64,000 nt of DNA from Pelodera strongyloides. Taxonomy: Eukaryota; Nematoda; Chromadorea; Rhabditida; Rhabditidae. Positions 1-13,200 of this stretch are shown in pieces. The stretch lies in assembly GCA_036852015.1 (NCBI GenBank), contig JAANDG010000232.1, forward strand, positions 1 through 64,000, in the 5' to 3' direction. A model generated the notes under the pieces. It ran no database searches and had not been told where the DNA came from. It saw nothing but the letters and a program-made list of their open reading frames with translations. The position numbers and the translations under genes were made by a program. The number at the start of each line of letters is the position of its first letter. The stretch's first letter is position 1.

Positions 1-1630
1 CAAAGTCAATTAGACTAAGAGACTAAAGAAATTAGCATATCAGGCAAAGTCGTTTGGAATACAAGACTAGTATAAGGACTAGGGACATTACTTACGCCGC
101 TCCCGTAGGTCTATGACATTAGTTGTACTTCAAGGGCGACTAGGACTATGGTATCCCCTTTCTCTATGTAAAAAAACACAAAGACGATCCAGGTGCATTT
201 CCGACATAATTCGCATAAATAAGAGGGAGTTTTGCGGCCAAATTTGCATGAATTTGACCTAAATTTGCATAAATCGAGACATCTGCCATAGAGGAGAGTT
301 GTATGCAAGAACGGTTTTCGTGATGAAAAATAGGAGTGACCTAGGGAAATCAAAAGAAAGTGTGAAGAAAATCTGGATCTTTTTGGGATTCGGCACAATA
401 GTAAAGGGCATAACCTGTACTCGTTATAAATAAGGTTGTACCTAGACAATGTGGTAAGCTTTCACTACGAACCGAGAAAACTGTAAGTACGACATAATTT
501 CAAAAGATACCAAAAAAAAAGTAAATTATGTTTGTGCTTATATACTATGCGCTTCTTGATGTGAGAGCATGTAACTTCTTTTTGGATAAGGCTACATACT
601 ACGATATCTAACAGACGGTCCCGACATGCGGTCATAGCTAAAAAAGAAGGAAAATTGCCAAACGTTATGTGGCACTGGTAATTCATTCCTAGCAAAAAGT
701 GAAAATAAAAAGACTTAAAAGGTCGTTTTCAAATTAGGTGCTATGTAAAAAGTGTCGGCGTTGTGCTTGAGGCGCTATGGACTCAAAGGCGTCATGCTGT
801 GCCTAAGGGCTAATCGACATTCAAAAATCATTCAAAATGCTCAATTGGGAAAGTGATCTATTCCGGCTTTTATAAAAAAAGTTAAATAATACTTCGCCAA
901 GCCAAAAGGGCGGTTGACTTTCCAATGCTTGGCAGTTATTCTATAGTTATACTGCAAGCGTTATCGAGGGACGAGTTAGATTGTAGGATGTATTTCATGC
1001 ATGGAACACGGACATAAAAAGTTTTTTCGCTTTAAACAAAATAGAAAAAAATTCCATTTCATACACGTCGTATTGGCCTGGACCACGTCCAGATTATATA
1101 AAACCATGGGGCATAAAACTCGAATAAAACCTGAATAAAAACGTGCGTGACTGGTAACTAAAACATTTTTTGTCATAAAAACCGTGGATTAAAAATGCAT
1201 AAAATGGGCCGAAAAAGTCCAAATGCGCTAATTTAACCAATGTTTTCACGTATGTAACTACGATAAATGATGACGTTGATAATGTTCAAACTTATGTTTT
1301 GAATTGCAAAACATGTGTATCTTTTTTTTGTTTAACACATTGTAATTGCATTGAACATGGAAATATAAACCAGTGGCAATTACTAAACACATAGACATAG
1401 CCTTGGAAATTTATACACATAATAAAGTCAGAGAACAAACATGCATATATTTGTTCGTTGAAAAATTTTTTGACCAAAAATATACCATGAAAAATATTGT
1501 AGTAATTTATATTGCAGCTCCAAATACCGCTCAACACTATTTTTAATTTCCTAACATTTTATTGGAGTTTTGAAACGTATCTTATCTTATATCACACTAA
1601 TCACACTGTATTGATAATAGTATAGCTATA
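1..1630. other. AT-rich region without recognised gene
   Basis: Only short chance reading frames on the minus strand. No domain, RNA gene or strong repeat seen. Confidence 0.6.
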
Positions 1631-2035
1631 CCAGCCGTTCGAAGAGCCCTACGGGCTCTTCTCCGACTGGAGGAATCGGCCTTCGGCCGATTGTTACACA
1701 CTGTTCAAAATAAAACTTTCATTTACGTTTATGTGGAAACGTATAATTTGGCTCTGGACTTCAGCGTTTGTGCAAATCATGCAAATTTTCTATCGCACTT
1801 CTCTTCTCCTATAATATCTCCTATAATATCCTCGACATATAATCTAGCATAGCTCAACAGGTAGAGCGTTGGACTGTGAATCGAGAGATTGTGTGCTGGT
1901 GTGGGTTCGAATCCCGCCAGCGGCAAAGATTTTGTATGTTATATTTCGATTGTGAATAGAAAATTTTCTTTATGAAAGAATTTCGTTATGTTCACACAAA
2001 CAAAAAAGTAAACTCTTCTCCTTTATATAATAAGA
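1631..2035 (+). repeat. Dispersed repeat with two hairpins and a tRNA-like part (copy 1)
   Basis: Starts with two tight hairpins: a 9-bp GAAGAGCCC stem around TAC, and an 8-bp AATCGGCC stem around TTC. A tRNA-like segment follows at 1843-1925. The whole is about 400 bp, ending near TTTATATAATA. A second copy lies at 62652-63110 in the same orientation. No protein is encoded. Confidence 0.75.
1843..1925 (+). tRNA. tRNA-like sequence (probably a repeat-borne pseudogene)
   Basis: Has an A-box-like TAGCTCAACAGGTAG, an anticodon-type loop CTGTGAA (GTG read as anticodon) and a B-box-like GGGTTCGAATCCC. The 5' strand does not pair fully with the 3' acceptor strand, so it is probably a tRNA-derived part of the surrounding repeat and not a working tRNA. 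Confidence 0.45.
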
Positions 2036-4455
2036 TACCTAACCTACAGGTAAGTACTGATGTCATTCAAGTCTCTTTCCAAATTACATCCATTTATGGT
2101 AATTTTATAGGGTTGCCAGCCCTTAGCTAATGATCTAATTGCTTTATTCGTGTGCGTAATGTACTGTGACGCGTGCGCACCATCCAGGTGCTACCGTAGT
2201 AGTAAAGTATGTCACACTATAACCTAGGGAAATTACTGTCAAGTACCATTTCGTATACCATTTTTTTGGACACAGAGCACAAAAGTTTATGTATTTTCGC
2301 CGGACGCACACCATTTTTACGAGCGCACATTCGACACACTTCAGTGGCAGAGTTTACTGGCATCAATTTTAATGCCAGGGTAGATTTAGATACCCTAGGT
2401 ACCCTTGCTGTACCAACACCAGCCAAGATTTCTTTTACTTATTTTCATCAAAATATTAAACGGGACAGTACAGAACATTTATTACATACGCACAAAAATA
2501 ATGTTTGTCAAATAATACCCAACAACTAAAAAACTATGTGCTAAAAGGTGTATTTTTAATTTTATTGATCAAACCAATCGGCGAGCAAAGCGAGCAACTG
2601 TTCTCTTTATGGGTCTGAGCGCAAAGCGGTATGACACGTGTTTTTTTTTTTTTTTTTTTTTTTTTGAAAAATTTGTGTTCCATTCAGTTCCGGAAGTGCC
2701 CAGACGGCCAACCTAGAACTTTGCATATGATACACGCGAATCTAGTCCACCAGCATCCGTTTCAAAACCACGCGCCATATCCTATTGAAACCATATCGTT
2801 GAAAAAACTTCCTGAAAAAACACTTCTTAATGAAAAAAGGAAGAGAACTGATATAACCTTGGCATTTGCAATTGCTATACCTATACCGTATAGCTAATAT
2901 GGCGTAAATATTGGATCAGATCACGTATTACCCAAAATGTATATCCCGACGCCATTTTACTGTAAACGGAAGTAGTTAAACAAACATGAATTTCAGGGTC
3001 ATTTTTGGGAGATACATTATAACATGGATTGTTGGTTGGAGTACGGTATATTTTAACTATGGAAGATGCCTTAGAATAATGTTTGCATGGAGACAGGCAC
3101 ATTAAAATGATTCTAATAATAATAATAATAATTTATTTCCAGTTGCATCGATTCTTTCAGTTGATAAAGGGTGATAATAGTGTAAATGGAAAATCAAAGA
3201 AAAGAGAAAGTACTAAAGCCACTAAAAACTAAAGCCACTAAATACTAAAGCCACTAAAAGTGCAAATGCACAGAGGGCATTAAAGGCCGCCTCAGCCTAA
3301 GTTCTCGTTTGCAACCAAAACTCGTAAAACATTAAAAATGGTCATATAATTATTTTATCTATCACTATCACTAACTGCACGAGAACTAATAGAAAATCGG
3401 ATTTTTTGCCATGACTTGTCGTTCCTAATAAAACAACTTTTCGTCGTTGTAATCCAAAGACTTTTCTCGGATTTTAACCAAAAGTATTTCTTATAAGTTA
3501 AGGACTTCAATCTGTTCCGCATTCATTCGATTACATTCTCTAGCATAGTACATCGTAACTACACTACCGCAGCCTTATACGATCCTACCCGACTCTAACC
3601 ACCTTAGATAACCAGGTATCCTCTTTCCTCTCTCATTACCTTACCTACCTTATATTACCTTACCTTACCTTACATTACCTTACATTAGTACATTACCTTA
3701 GGTACATTACCTTAGGTACATTACCTTACATTACCTTAGGTACCTCTCTCATAATACCATCCATTTAAGGAGTAATCCATAGCGATCCCATTAGTGAAAC
3801 TCCAGGCCAAAACATCAATTACGCCCCGAAATGATGCCTTTTTGGGGGATAACCTTGAGGGTGAAGTTTTCGAGTTATACCTCCTAAACTCGGTGCCGAT
3901 TTCACTTTTTTCTATTGGAAACTACAAAAACGTATGGAAAAAGTGGACCAAATGAGCCCCGAACCGCACGGGAAAGATTTAATTTATATTTAGGGAGCAA
4001 AGTGGGGGTGGCGGTTAATACTATACGGTAGTTGATGAATAATTACTTGAGAGAGAGGTAATTGGTATTGGCTCTTTAGATATGGGATTGAGTTTTGTTT
4101 TCGAAAGCGAGGTCAATTTGAATCCGCGCTGAGAATAATAGCCGAAAGAGGCAACGCTGCGGCGATCGAGTGGGCCGCTATGCTCTCGCGAAGTGGCTGC
4201 GCACATGAAAAATTGTTGCGTTGACTCAATAAAGATTTACGGTAATTTAGACTCTGGTTTTCCGAGCTTTACAACGGAGTGAAAATACAATACAATCACC
4301 AACCAAGCATTTATTATGCTCATATATAATTCAACTAAGAACGATGTGAAACGTGCAGAAGAAAAATTCTCTTATTAGTGGCCCCTTATTATTTAGCCTT
4401 TGAAACCTTTATTTACTATACGCGAGCCTTTGCCTTTGGGTCTGACGCAGCCTTA
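2036..4455. other. Intergenic stretch with simple repeats
   Basis: Contains a poly-T run at 2641-2664, an ATA-rich run at 3113-3131, CTAAAGCCA repeats at 3212-3257 and TTACC(TT/AT) repeats at 3640-3745. No gene recognised. Confidence 0.55.
3640..3745. repeat. Tandem TTACCT/TTACAT/TTAGGTACA repeat
   Basis: Units of 5-15 bp alternate as TTACCTTACC, TTACATTACC and TTAGGTACATTACC. Confidence 0.8.
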
Positions 4456-5300
4456 TACAGTGCAGCGCATAAGTATACGGGTACCCCCAAATCTAGTACT
4501 AAAAAGCACTTTTTGAGAAAATCAACCATCCTACCAAATCGGGGATGGCCAAAAACCTAGTGACAAAAAAATTCAGCAAAAAATCAGAAGTTTCAGGCAA
4601 ATTAGGGACAATTAGGGTACGAAACCCCAAAAAACGCGCGTCATAAGTATTGAGGCAGGGGCGAAAAAATGTGTTTCTACAAGGTCTAGCGCAACCACTA
4701 AAATCAAGAATGCCCTCAAACCAAAACAGGATGATTTTCAGCATAAATAGTAATTTTTTCTTTAAATTATATTAATTTTAATTTTATTGCCCCACACTGT
4801 AAGTAAAAAAACTGAAATCCAGATTCCGCAAAAACCCACCCACATCATCTTGTAGATCTTTTCATGGCGAGAATTTCTGTAAAAAAATTATAATTTTAGG
4901 CGTACTCCGAAGGACGGTACGGCGTCTTGAAGTTAGGCAATTGCGAAGCTTAGTTTAAGGGGTACGCTAGGGATCAAAACAGCTCATTCGAGCGCACTTC
5001 AAGACGCCGTAACTTCCTTCGGAGTACGCCTAAAATTATAATTTTTTTACAGAAATTCTCGCCATGAAAAGATCTACAAGACAATATAAATGGTTTGTGC
5101 GAGCTCTGGATTTCATTTTTTGGCTTTCAATTTGGCGTCATTAAAATTAATATAATTAAATAATTTTTTTATTCTTTATGCTGAAAATCATTTTGTTTGG
5201 GTTTCTGGCGATGCTTGATTTAGTGGTTGCATTAGATTTCCTCCAACCCTAGTAGAAACACAATTTTTTGGGTGCCCATATACTTATGCGCTGCACTGTA
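4456..5300. repeat. 845-bp foldback element
   Basis: The ends TACAGTGCAGCGCATAAGTA and its complement at 5281-5300 are inverted. Inner arms at about 4852-4945 and 4998-5088 are almost perfectly complementary (GGCGTACTCCGAAGG; CATGGCGAGAATTTCTG). No coding region; looks like a nonautonomous DNA element with nested palindromes. Confidence 0.85.
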
Positions 5301-5729
5301 TTATGAAAAACAATCTATATTCAAATAATGGTTACAAAGAAAGAACAGTTCATCCGTGAATAAATCTCCTTTTTAGGAGTGATGTGACTTATTGTTCCCA
5401 AAAATGTCCATATGTTCTACTAAGTAGCAGCTTCCGTGTTTTGACTTTTTCGAAGAGGCTGTCTACTTCTTTTAGAATGTAAGAGGTTTTTTAACAAAGC
5501 ATCCGCCTCAGTGGTCCCTCGCGACACCCTGGCGAGCATCTGGCGAAGTTTGGGCGAAGTGCGTGGCGAGATGCGAAACTCCTATTGATTCTGGCATGAT
5601 GTCTTGGTCTTCAAGACCCATAACGCACATTTCGCTTGCTACAACTTGGGGCATTTTGCCTCTTTTAAACTTGTGCAAATAAGGGACGTGTTTCAATTAT
5701 TTTCTATTGTTATAAATATTTTCTACATA

Positions 5730-5846
5730 ATGTGTGTGTTTGTGTTTGTGTGTGTGCGTATATGTGTGTGTGTGTTTGTGTGCTTGTGTGTGTATTTATG
5801 TGTGTATGTTTGTGTGTGTGAGTTCGTGTGTGGGTATGCGTGTTAG
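5730..5846. repeat. GT-rich microsatellite
   Basis: Imperfect TG/TGTGTT repeats. The reading frame across it is low-complexity and not taken as a gene. Confidence 0.9.
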
Positions 5847-7155
5847 GTATTTTGTGTCCTGGCCACCGTGTACGCCGTTTTATGAATAAAAATCGCCATT
5901 GATTTGCTTTACGTATAAATAAACAAACAAGACACTCTAACGAGGTAGTCTAACCCATAAATGGGCTCTATTTGAAGAAAAATAATATTTTAATTGCGCC
6001 ATTCACTTGTGCAAAGGAAGAAAAAAGACGATTGGTTATTTCGTTCTATGTTTTATATAAATTCTATGTTTTATAAAAATAAACGACGCAGTTATAAAGC
6101 GCATAAAGCTTTTTGTTCTACTTTTTATATAAATAAGCATTTTTGCTTGATTTCCTTCGCAAAAAAACAGTAAAAATAATATCTAAATTTAAGTCTGCGT
6201 TTTTGTCGTGTCTTACTTAGTAGAAGAACTTGAAAAACTTACCAAACCTTACAATGTTACGTGCAATAAATGATTGTTTTTTGAGGATCGCAGTCACTAC
6301 AAATTCGTATTTTTTATTCGCTTTTCATTAATTGTTCAAGTATGTGAAGAAAACGACGATTCCAGCACCAAAGTACGGCAAAACGAACTCAGGGAGAGAA
6401 ATCCCTGTGTATGAGTTTTACTAGTATACCGTAGTTTATAATTGCCCGTATAGAGTTTCATAATAAATACCCTGCAGTGATAAACCACGCGCCAGGTGTA
6501 ACACTGCAGGCTGTTCACTCTCCAAGTACCCCTGACAATTGCATATATGCACCGGCGACATTCATTTACCAAAACCCATTTTCATTGATTTCTCTCACCG
6601 AGTTCGCTTTTATGTGGCTTTTTACTGGCTGCATATTGTTTTATAAATATTCTTGCATCTAATAAAAATCGAATAAAAAAGTTGAATTTTAAGTGACTGC
6701 CTTCCTTTAATAATAACTATGTGATTGATAACTATATGTTTTTTTTTCAATAATTTGGGACGCTGGTAATTCTGACTAAAATAAGTCTACTTTTCATCTA
6801 CAGGTCAATTCTCTCAATGTGTTTCAAATTTCTATTTTATGTTTTCCTTTTGTATCACCTCGTTTCAATTCAAAATTTCATATATCAAATTGCTTTCTTA
6901 ATTTTCTTCGCTTAAAACTCCTTTGTAATTTCTCCCAATTCATAAAAATGTCATAGCAGGTGGTTTTTGAAATTGATTACATTTTGTAAAAGAACAGAGA
7001 AAATAAATGATTAAAAGCCTACGTGTAATACATCAGAGAACGAATTTGCCTGTGGTTTATGTTTGAATTGTGACTTTAACAAATATCTTATTGTTAGATT
7101 CGATGTAATTTTCTTCGGCGTCATTCTTATATACTCGTCCGCGAGCTCGCGGTCT
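5847..7155. other. AT-rich stretch upstream of the DGK gene
   Basis: A short hairpin, CCTGCAGTG ... CACTGCAGG, lies at 6472-6510. No TATA-like promoter could be assigned with confidence. From 7130 the GC content rises sharply around candidate exon 1. Confidence 0.45.
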
Positions 7156-7204
7156 ATGGTGCCATCGGATCGCGCGCGACGTTCCGATGGCTCGCGGGCT
7201 CGCG
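7156..7204 (+). CDS. Candidate exon 1 (start codon) of the DGK gene
   Basis: The ATG at 7156 opens an Arg/Ser-rich start ([16 protein letters not shown]) followed by a strong donor, GTATGT. It leaves one nucleotide that completes a GAT codon with exon 2. The stretch lies in a GC-rich, partly self-complementary segment (CCATCGGA ... TCCGATGG), which looks like GC-rich repeats elsewhere in the window, so it may be repeat rather than exon. The frame is open upstream to 7063. Confidence 0.35.
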
Positions 7205-10200
7205 GTATGTCCAGGCCGCGTGCAAAGCTCAATCCCGCGCGAGGCCGGTTTAGGGAACGTAGTATACTAAGTTGAGCTGGAGTTCGAGCTCTTGTCGAGA
7301 GTACCGTAAATCGTTGTAATTGATTACAAATTATTATTTTACATATGATTGTTTACGCTTACTGCACATACTTACATTGCCTCTTGTTTTATTTGCATTG
7401 GAATTTTTTATTCACATCAAATAAGAAGTAGTTCAGATGTCTTCATTCGACCAGGAGACGCGGAAGGACTCTCTATCTCCGGCGCCACAACTGCGCCGGA
7501 ATCGCGCAGCTACGCTCGCGACGCATTGGATAAGGTCCAAAGAACGATCAGGACCACAACCACAGCGCTCAATCGATACTTCGTTATTGGATCAGAAATC
7601 ACATGGGAGTCGATTTTTGGCACCACCATCACCAATGAAACGGGTATGTTAGTGAACGATGAATAACATTTTCTTGATAAACCGAATTACCTTATTTTTG
7701 TGTCTATCGGTAGAAATGCAATTTTAATACATCCACATAGATACATTGAAATGAATAGTGTGTTTGTAACCAGATAACAACCGGTTAGTAATTACATGAA
7801 TTACTAAAGCTTGAGCATTATTTAACTAATCAGAGTGCGTCTGACCATTTTAGCCGTACTCGTTAGTAGTTAGGACCATAGATTTTCCCTCATCATAAAC
7901 TTTGAATTTCCTGGAGTTTACGACCTCCCACGCACTGTAACCGTAACGCACACTTTGACTTAAACTAAACATTAAGCCAAGATTTATGACAATAAATAAG
8001 TCAAAATAGATGTTATTTGGAATAAAACATGAATTATTAGCGTCTCCTGACCTTTTATAAAATGATTTATTTTACAACTTTTAGGTACAAAACCAAGTCC
8101 CGTGGGCGTTGACGGCGTCGTGTACAAATCTGATAGAGACAGTTATGCTTCTCGGATGCGAGGTTTGTTATTTTTACGACTAAAGGTTTAGGTTTAGGTT
8201 TAGTTTTAACTTGAGCGGGAGCTCATCAGCTCAGTACTATGAATGACAATTGGTAAAAGCACTGACTCAAACGAATTGCTTGGTTGTGTCAGGCTCACGC
8301 TCACTGTAGGTAGGGATGAAATAGCACATTAATTTATATATGTGTTTAAATTCGAATGAAGATATATTATTTACAAGTAATAAACGTTTATATATAAATT
8401 AAACCCTAACAATATGCTTCGCACCGGGCTGGCTGAAAATGGGTCAAATTTGGTCTACCGTTGACCTCCTAAAATCGTCGACGTGTGTATGTGTTAGTAT
8501 GTTATGAATGACGATTACTTCCGTATTATGCAAATTTTAATACGACATTACTCCGAAAGGGTTCACCGCATGTGGTTTGTGTCCGCTGTTCGTTTTATAT
8601 TGAAAGCAAAATACCGGTCGGTTTTTGAAACGCATGGCGCTCAACTGAATTCTTACGTATTTATGCTAATTTGCTCGAAATTACCTCAATTTTTTATTCT
8701 AATTTATGTTCATTTGCATATGCTGCATAAGAATGCTGATGTACCCCTATCCGTTTAAAAAACCCGCCGGTATTTCGCTTTAAAGGACATCGGTACTCTT
8801 TGAGAATTTTGTCTCTAAACTCAACACAGGATAGCTGTGGACAAAGTATGCTCACTACGAAATTGAAACTAATTTTAAAAAGATTGTCCGTTTCTATTCA
8901 TTGAGAAAATCTCCCTAAAGGTTAACTCTGTCACTTTTTAGTGATTGTAAGATTGTAATAGAATAATTTTTATTATGTATGCACCGTTATATAGGTATTC
9001 GTCTTAGAAATCCTTTTTCTTTACTAGCCCTATACTAGAACCCACTTGAAAGAAAATAAAGCAGTGTTCTTCACGAACGTCGGTTTTTTTAGTGCAGATA
9101 AATGTATAATATAGTCTGGAACCCTGCGCGCAATTTGCGAAACAATTAGCGTTTCTCTTTGCCAAAACTCCGTCTGTCGCCGCTACTTTAGCGCCTTTAC
9201 CAATTGCCTAATGGTAACGTAATTAACTAATTACAATTACAATCGTTTTCGACAAACAGACGACGGAACAGAAGAAAGCTTTCGGAAAATTTCCGCTTTA
9301 CTGAGATTTCTGCAACGTTTGAAGGTGATGGCGTCACCTGTTTTTTTATATGTAATCTAGAAAATTTATATGATTCTGTTATTCTATACCCACAACGTAT
9401 TAAAACTATAAAACTTAGACACTAGTTATACTCAGAGTACTCTTATGGCAGCGCTAAACTAAACCACAGCGTCTCCAACTTTAGGACTTTAGCTGAATTG
9501 AGTAGCTATAGCCATGTACTAGATTTGCGCCAATTGTCGTATCAATACACATACGGTATGTGATGAATGGGACCATTCTTATGTTTTATGACTTTATGCA
9601 GTTATTATTAGGGGAACTGTCTCCTCTTATTATTATTCGCTATGCTATATCACATGGAACAAATAATATTAGTTGATTCCATGAATACAGTGCTTTTTAT
9701 TTGTTACTTGTCTTCTCTTCAACTTTTTTGTTGGTTTTTCTTTAATTTCACCTACCAATCGAGCCACACATTGTTTTCGTCATTATTGATTTTTTTGGCC
9801 TAGCTAAATTACTTGCGGTTATGCTCGCTAAATACTCTAATCTCTAACCCAAGTACCAAGGTTTTTCCGTTTCTCTAGAAAGTTTTTTTTTTGGTAAAAA
9901 GGTTACGTGGGCCTTTAAACGTTGTCGTAAACATTTCCAGCCGAAAATGTTCTCTAGCTCAAGCAAGAAACAGTCGAGTTACGCAAATCGTCGAAGTTCC
10001 TCCGTCGACATTCGTACGATAAAACAGAGTTGGAGTCACTTGAAAAGGTTTACAAATAATAAGAGCGCATCGCTTCGGACAAGTCCTTGCTCGTCAGTGG
10101 AAAAGGTTTATATTTATTTTTTAAACAAAATAATATAATTGATTTACTCGTCTAAAACCACCTACATGGTATTTCAACGGTGGTTTTATGTTATGATCTT

Positions 10201-13200
10201 TGTAAGTTTATATAACTTGCTCGCAGTGTAGTTTGGTTTGTTGCCGGTGCTAGGCTAGATGACAAATGGAGAAACTGATAGACTTCTTCGGGCAAAGTTA
10301 AAAAAATGAATATCGCGCTGGTTTTTCTTGTGTTATTGACGCAATGTGTTCCCTTGCGATTATGTGTAGCAGACCATTTGTTTGTTCCACAATTGATATA
10401 TAGAAACAATTGGAGACGTTTTTGCATCCCTGTAAATCAGCAAGTTGGGTCTCTCCATTTGGTATGTCCAGAGTGATAATGCTTCAAATGGAAGGCCCAT
10501 CTGTCTCCCTGGTTTTTCTCAGATAAAGATAAGAGATCTTCCTATATCTTTATTGAGCACCAACGTTTCGGCTAAACAGCCAGAATCATCCCTTTAAAAT
10601 CATTTTTTTTTCGTCTAGCTCTCCTCCTCATCCATGCCAAAAATTGCTCCTCCTGAGGTGAGTTTGAGCCTGCAAATGAATGAAAAATAATAAATTTATC
10701 GATTTGTTCTATCTGGATCTCAAGCGATACCCTCAAGTTTATGAGTACAAACTACAAGCGAAGCATGCTCTTTGCTTTATTTTTACTCCGGTTTTCTAGA
10801 GTTATCATCAAATAGTTGAGGTACTACGGTACATGACATCTGTCGGCTAATGGCTTCTAACAACAATCTCTCGCACCCCTGCTTGCGGCACTCATTTTTG
10901 GCTTTTGGCTTCATTTTCCATTTTGTTTTGTTTTTGAGAATCGCACAGTTCCTTTTTTAGGAAAAGGTGCAACATCGATGCGACGCGGTGAGAAAAAGGG
11001 AGCAATTTAAGAATTCGGCTTCTGGGCGATCTATGAGCGCCCCGCCACGCAAACGATGGTTTGGCAGGAAAGGTGAGGGGAATAATAAAGGGATTCCACC
11101 TGGTTTGTGAAGTGAAGCATGTGCAGGACAATGAGTGTGTGTGTGTGCGTGTATGTGCGTGTGTGCGTTTGTGTATGTGCGTGTTTGTGTGCGCGTGTGT
11201 GCTTTTGTGTATGTGCGTGTTTGTGTTTGTGTGTGTGTGTGTGTGCGTGCGTGTGCATGTGTGTGCGTGTGTACGTGTGTGTGGTGTGCGTGTGCGTGTG
11301 TGCGATTGCGAGTGCGAGTGCGTGACCGTGTGTGTGTGTGTACGTGTGTTTGTTTGTATGTGCGAGTGCGAGTGCGAGTACGTGAGTGTGTGTGTGTACG
11401 TGTGTTTGTTTGTATGTGCGTGTGCGTGTGCGTTTGCGTGTGCGTGTGCCTGTGCGTGCGTGTGTGTGAAACAAGAAAAAAGTCGAAATACAGTTCTAAA
11501 TCTCCCATTTTATTCAGGAAAAGGCGACGTGGCACTGGATCGTGGAATGTCCGCGTCGACCACTTTTATATGTGACGAAATCACAAAAAGACTTGTCGGA
11601 GCCATAGCCATTTGGCACGATATCCACAGTAACGTGCTGCAGTTGAGCATTGGCAAGTTTAGAAATTTGTATAAAACACTAAATTCTCTCTTCCCTCACC
11701 CCCTCTCTCCCCCACTCTCTCTCCCACTCTCTCGTCCTCTCTCTCACACACATGCTGTATTTCTCCATCCATTTCTACTTCTCTGTGGTGCTCCCTACAA
11801 TTTCCTTAGACTCAGCACTCCATGTATCTGCTGTTTAGTCCCGAGGTGATCAAGGTATCAAGACTTCAAGACATGCTCCTCGTACACATTATTTGATAGA
11901 TAATCACATAAAAACTGAATTCCACTAGTTCAAGCGTGCTCTCCGGTCAGCGACTCCCTAAATAGAACACGAGCTTTTCGAATAAATCGAGATTTGTAAA
12001 CACGAGATCGTTCTAGATTATTCATCCGAATCCAGTATGTCAATGAGCAGTTCATCTTCCTGGTCTCTCTACTCGAGAGATTCCGTCGCGGAAGACGAAA
12101 GAAGAGAGCGTGATGGATTGAGATGGCACAGAGATACAGACAAGGAGAGTCCGGGAAATATTGAGCAAGCAGATGAGAGCAGAGGTGAAGCATAGATATA
12201 ATGACCTAGTTACAGTAGGAATAACTTACGGTAGCGCATAGATACGTGCTTATCCTGTGGTAGTCCATATATAAGCACAAGTTACATATGGTATAAATGT
12301 CGAATGTCAGAGATATAATAGTGTGTATGTAAAGTTGACAGAGTACGAATAAGATAATTTGCTTGAACAATAATACAAGTGCTTCAGTAGTATTGTTGTT
12401 GCATAAACATGAACAATAGTACAAGTTTAAAGTTATGTGTACAGTAGATAGTACACGTACACACGTACCTAATAAGTAGTAAGTGTGCTTGAATTTGTGA
12501 TCTGCTGAAACTCCTGCGCCATCGCCGCACACAAAAAGAGTGTCCGCCACAGCGCGGCAGCGCAGCGCCTCTAGAGTGCGCCACCTGGCATTCGCCGACC
12601 TGTGAGGCCTTCGCCGCGCGCCCTGGACGAGTGCGCCGCCCCGCTATGGCGCCCCTCTTTTAGTGTAGTTACACTTTGACATACGAAACTTCAGAAGTCT
12701 CTCCGTCACTCGTCTTCGACAAAAGTCGCAAGTCTCGTCACAGTCTCAGCAGCCCTGAATTGACAGCAATTCAACTGGAGGAGATGTTTCCGGAGATTCC
12801 AGAATATTGGAGGTACGTTATTGATTTGCATAAAATCATCTTTATCTCATAAAAAGGGCGATGTGAAGTTCACATGATAACCCGTATTATCGCGTCACTG
12901 GTAGGCCTCCCAATTGAAAATGACCTACCAGTGGGAGAAAAAGCGCCAATTCTGGTGTACTGGTAGGTGGCGCGTCGCGTGTCGCGCTTTCCCAATTGCT
13001 AGCGGATTGGGAGGGCTGTTGCATGCATTAGGCTTACCAGAGGAGATTACCACTGCCAGAGCCTACCACTGGTAGGCCTATCCCATTTCCATTCTGGTAG
13101 ACCTACCAGAGAAGAATGGGAAGGGCCTACCAAAATGGCTTTCCCAAAGTGTCGCGAGAATACGGGCTAATGTGATTTACAGCACTTGGCCCTTATCAGC

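Noticed and set aside
11031..11849. Reading frames of 146-262 codons on both strands over the GT/GC repeat
   Set aside because: They exist because the microsatellite lacks stop codons; the peptides are Cys-Val or His-Thr repeats without domain features.
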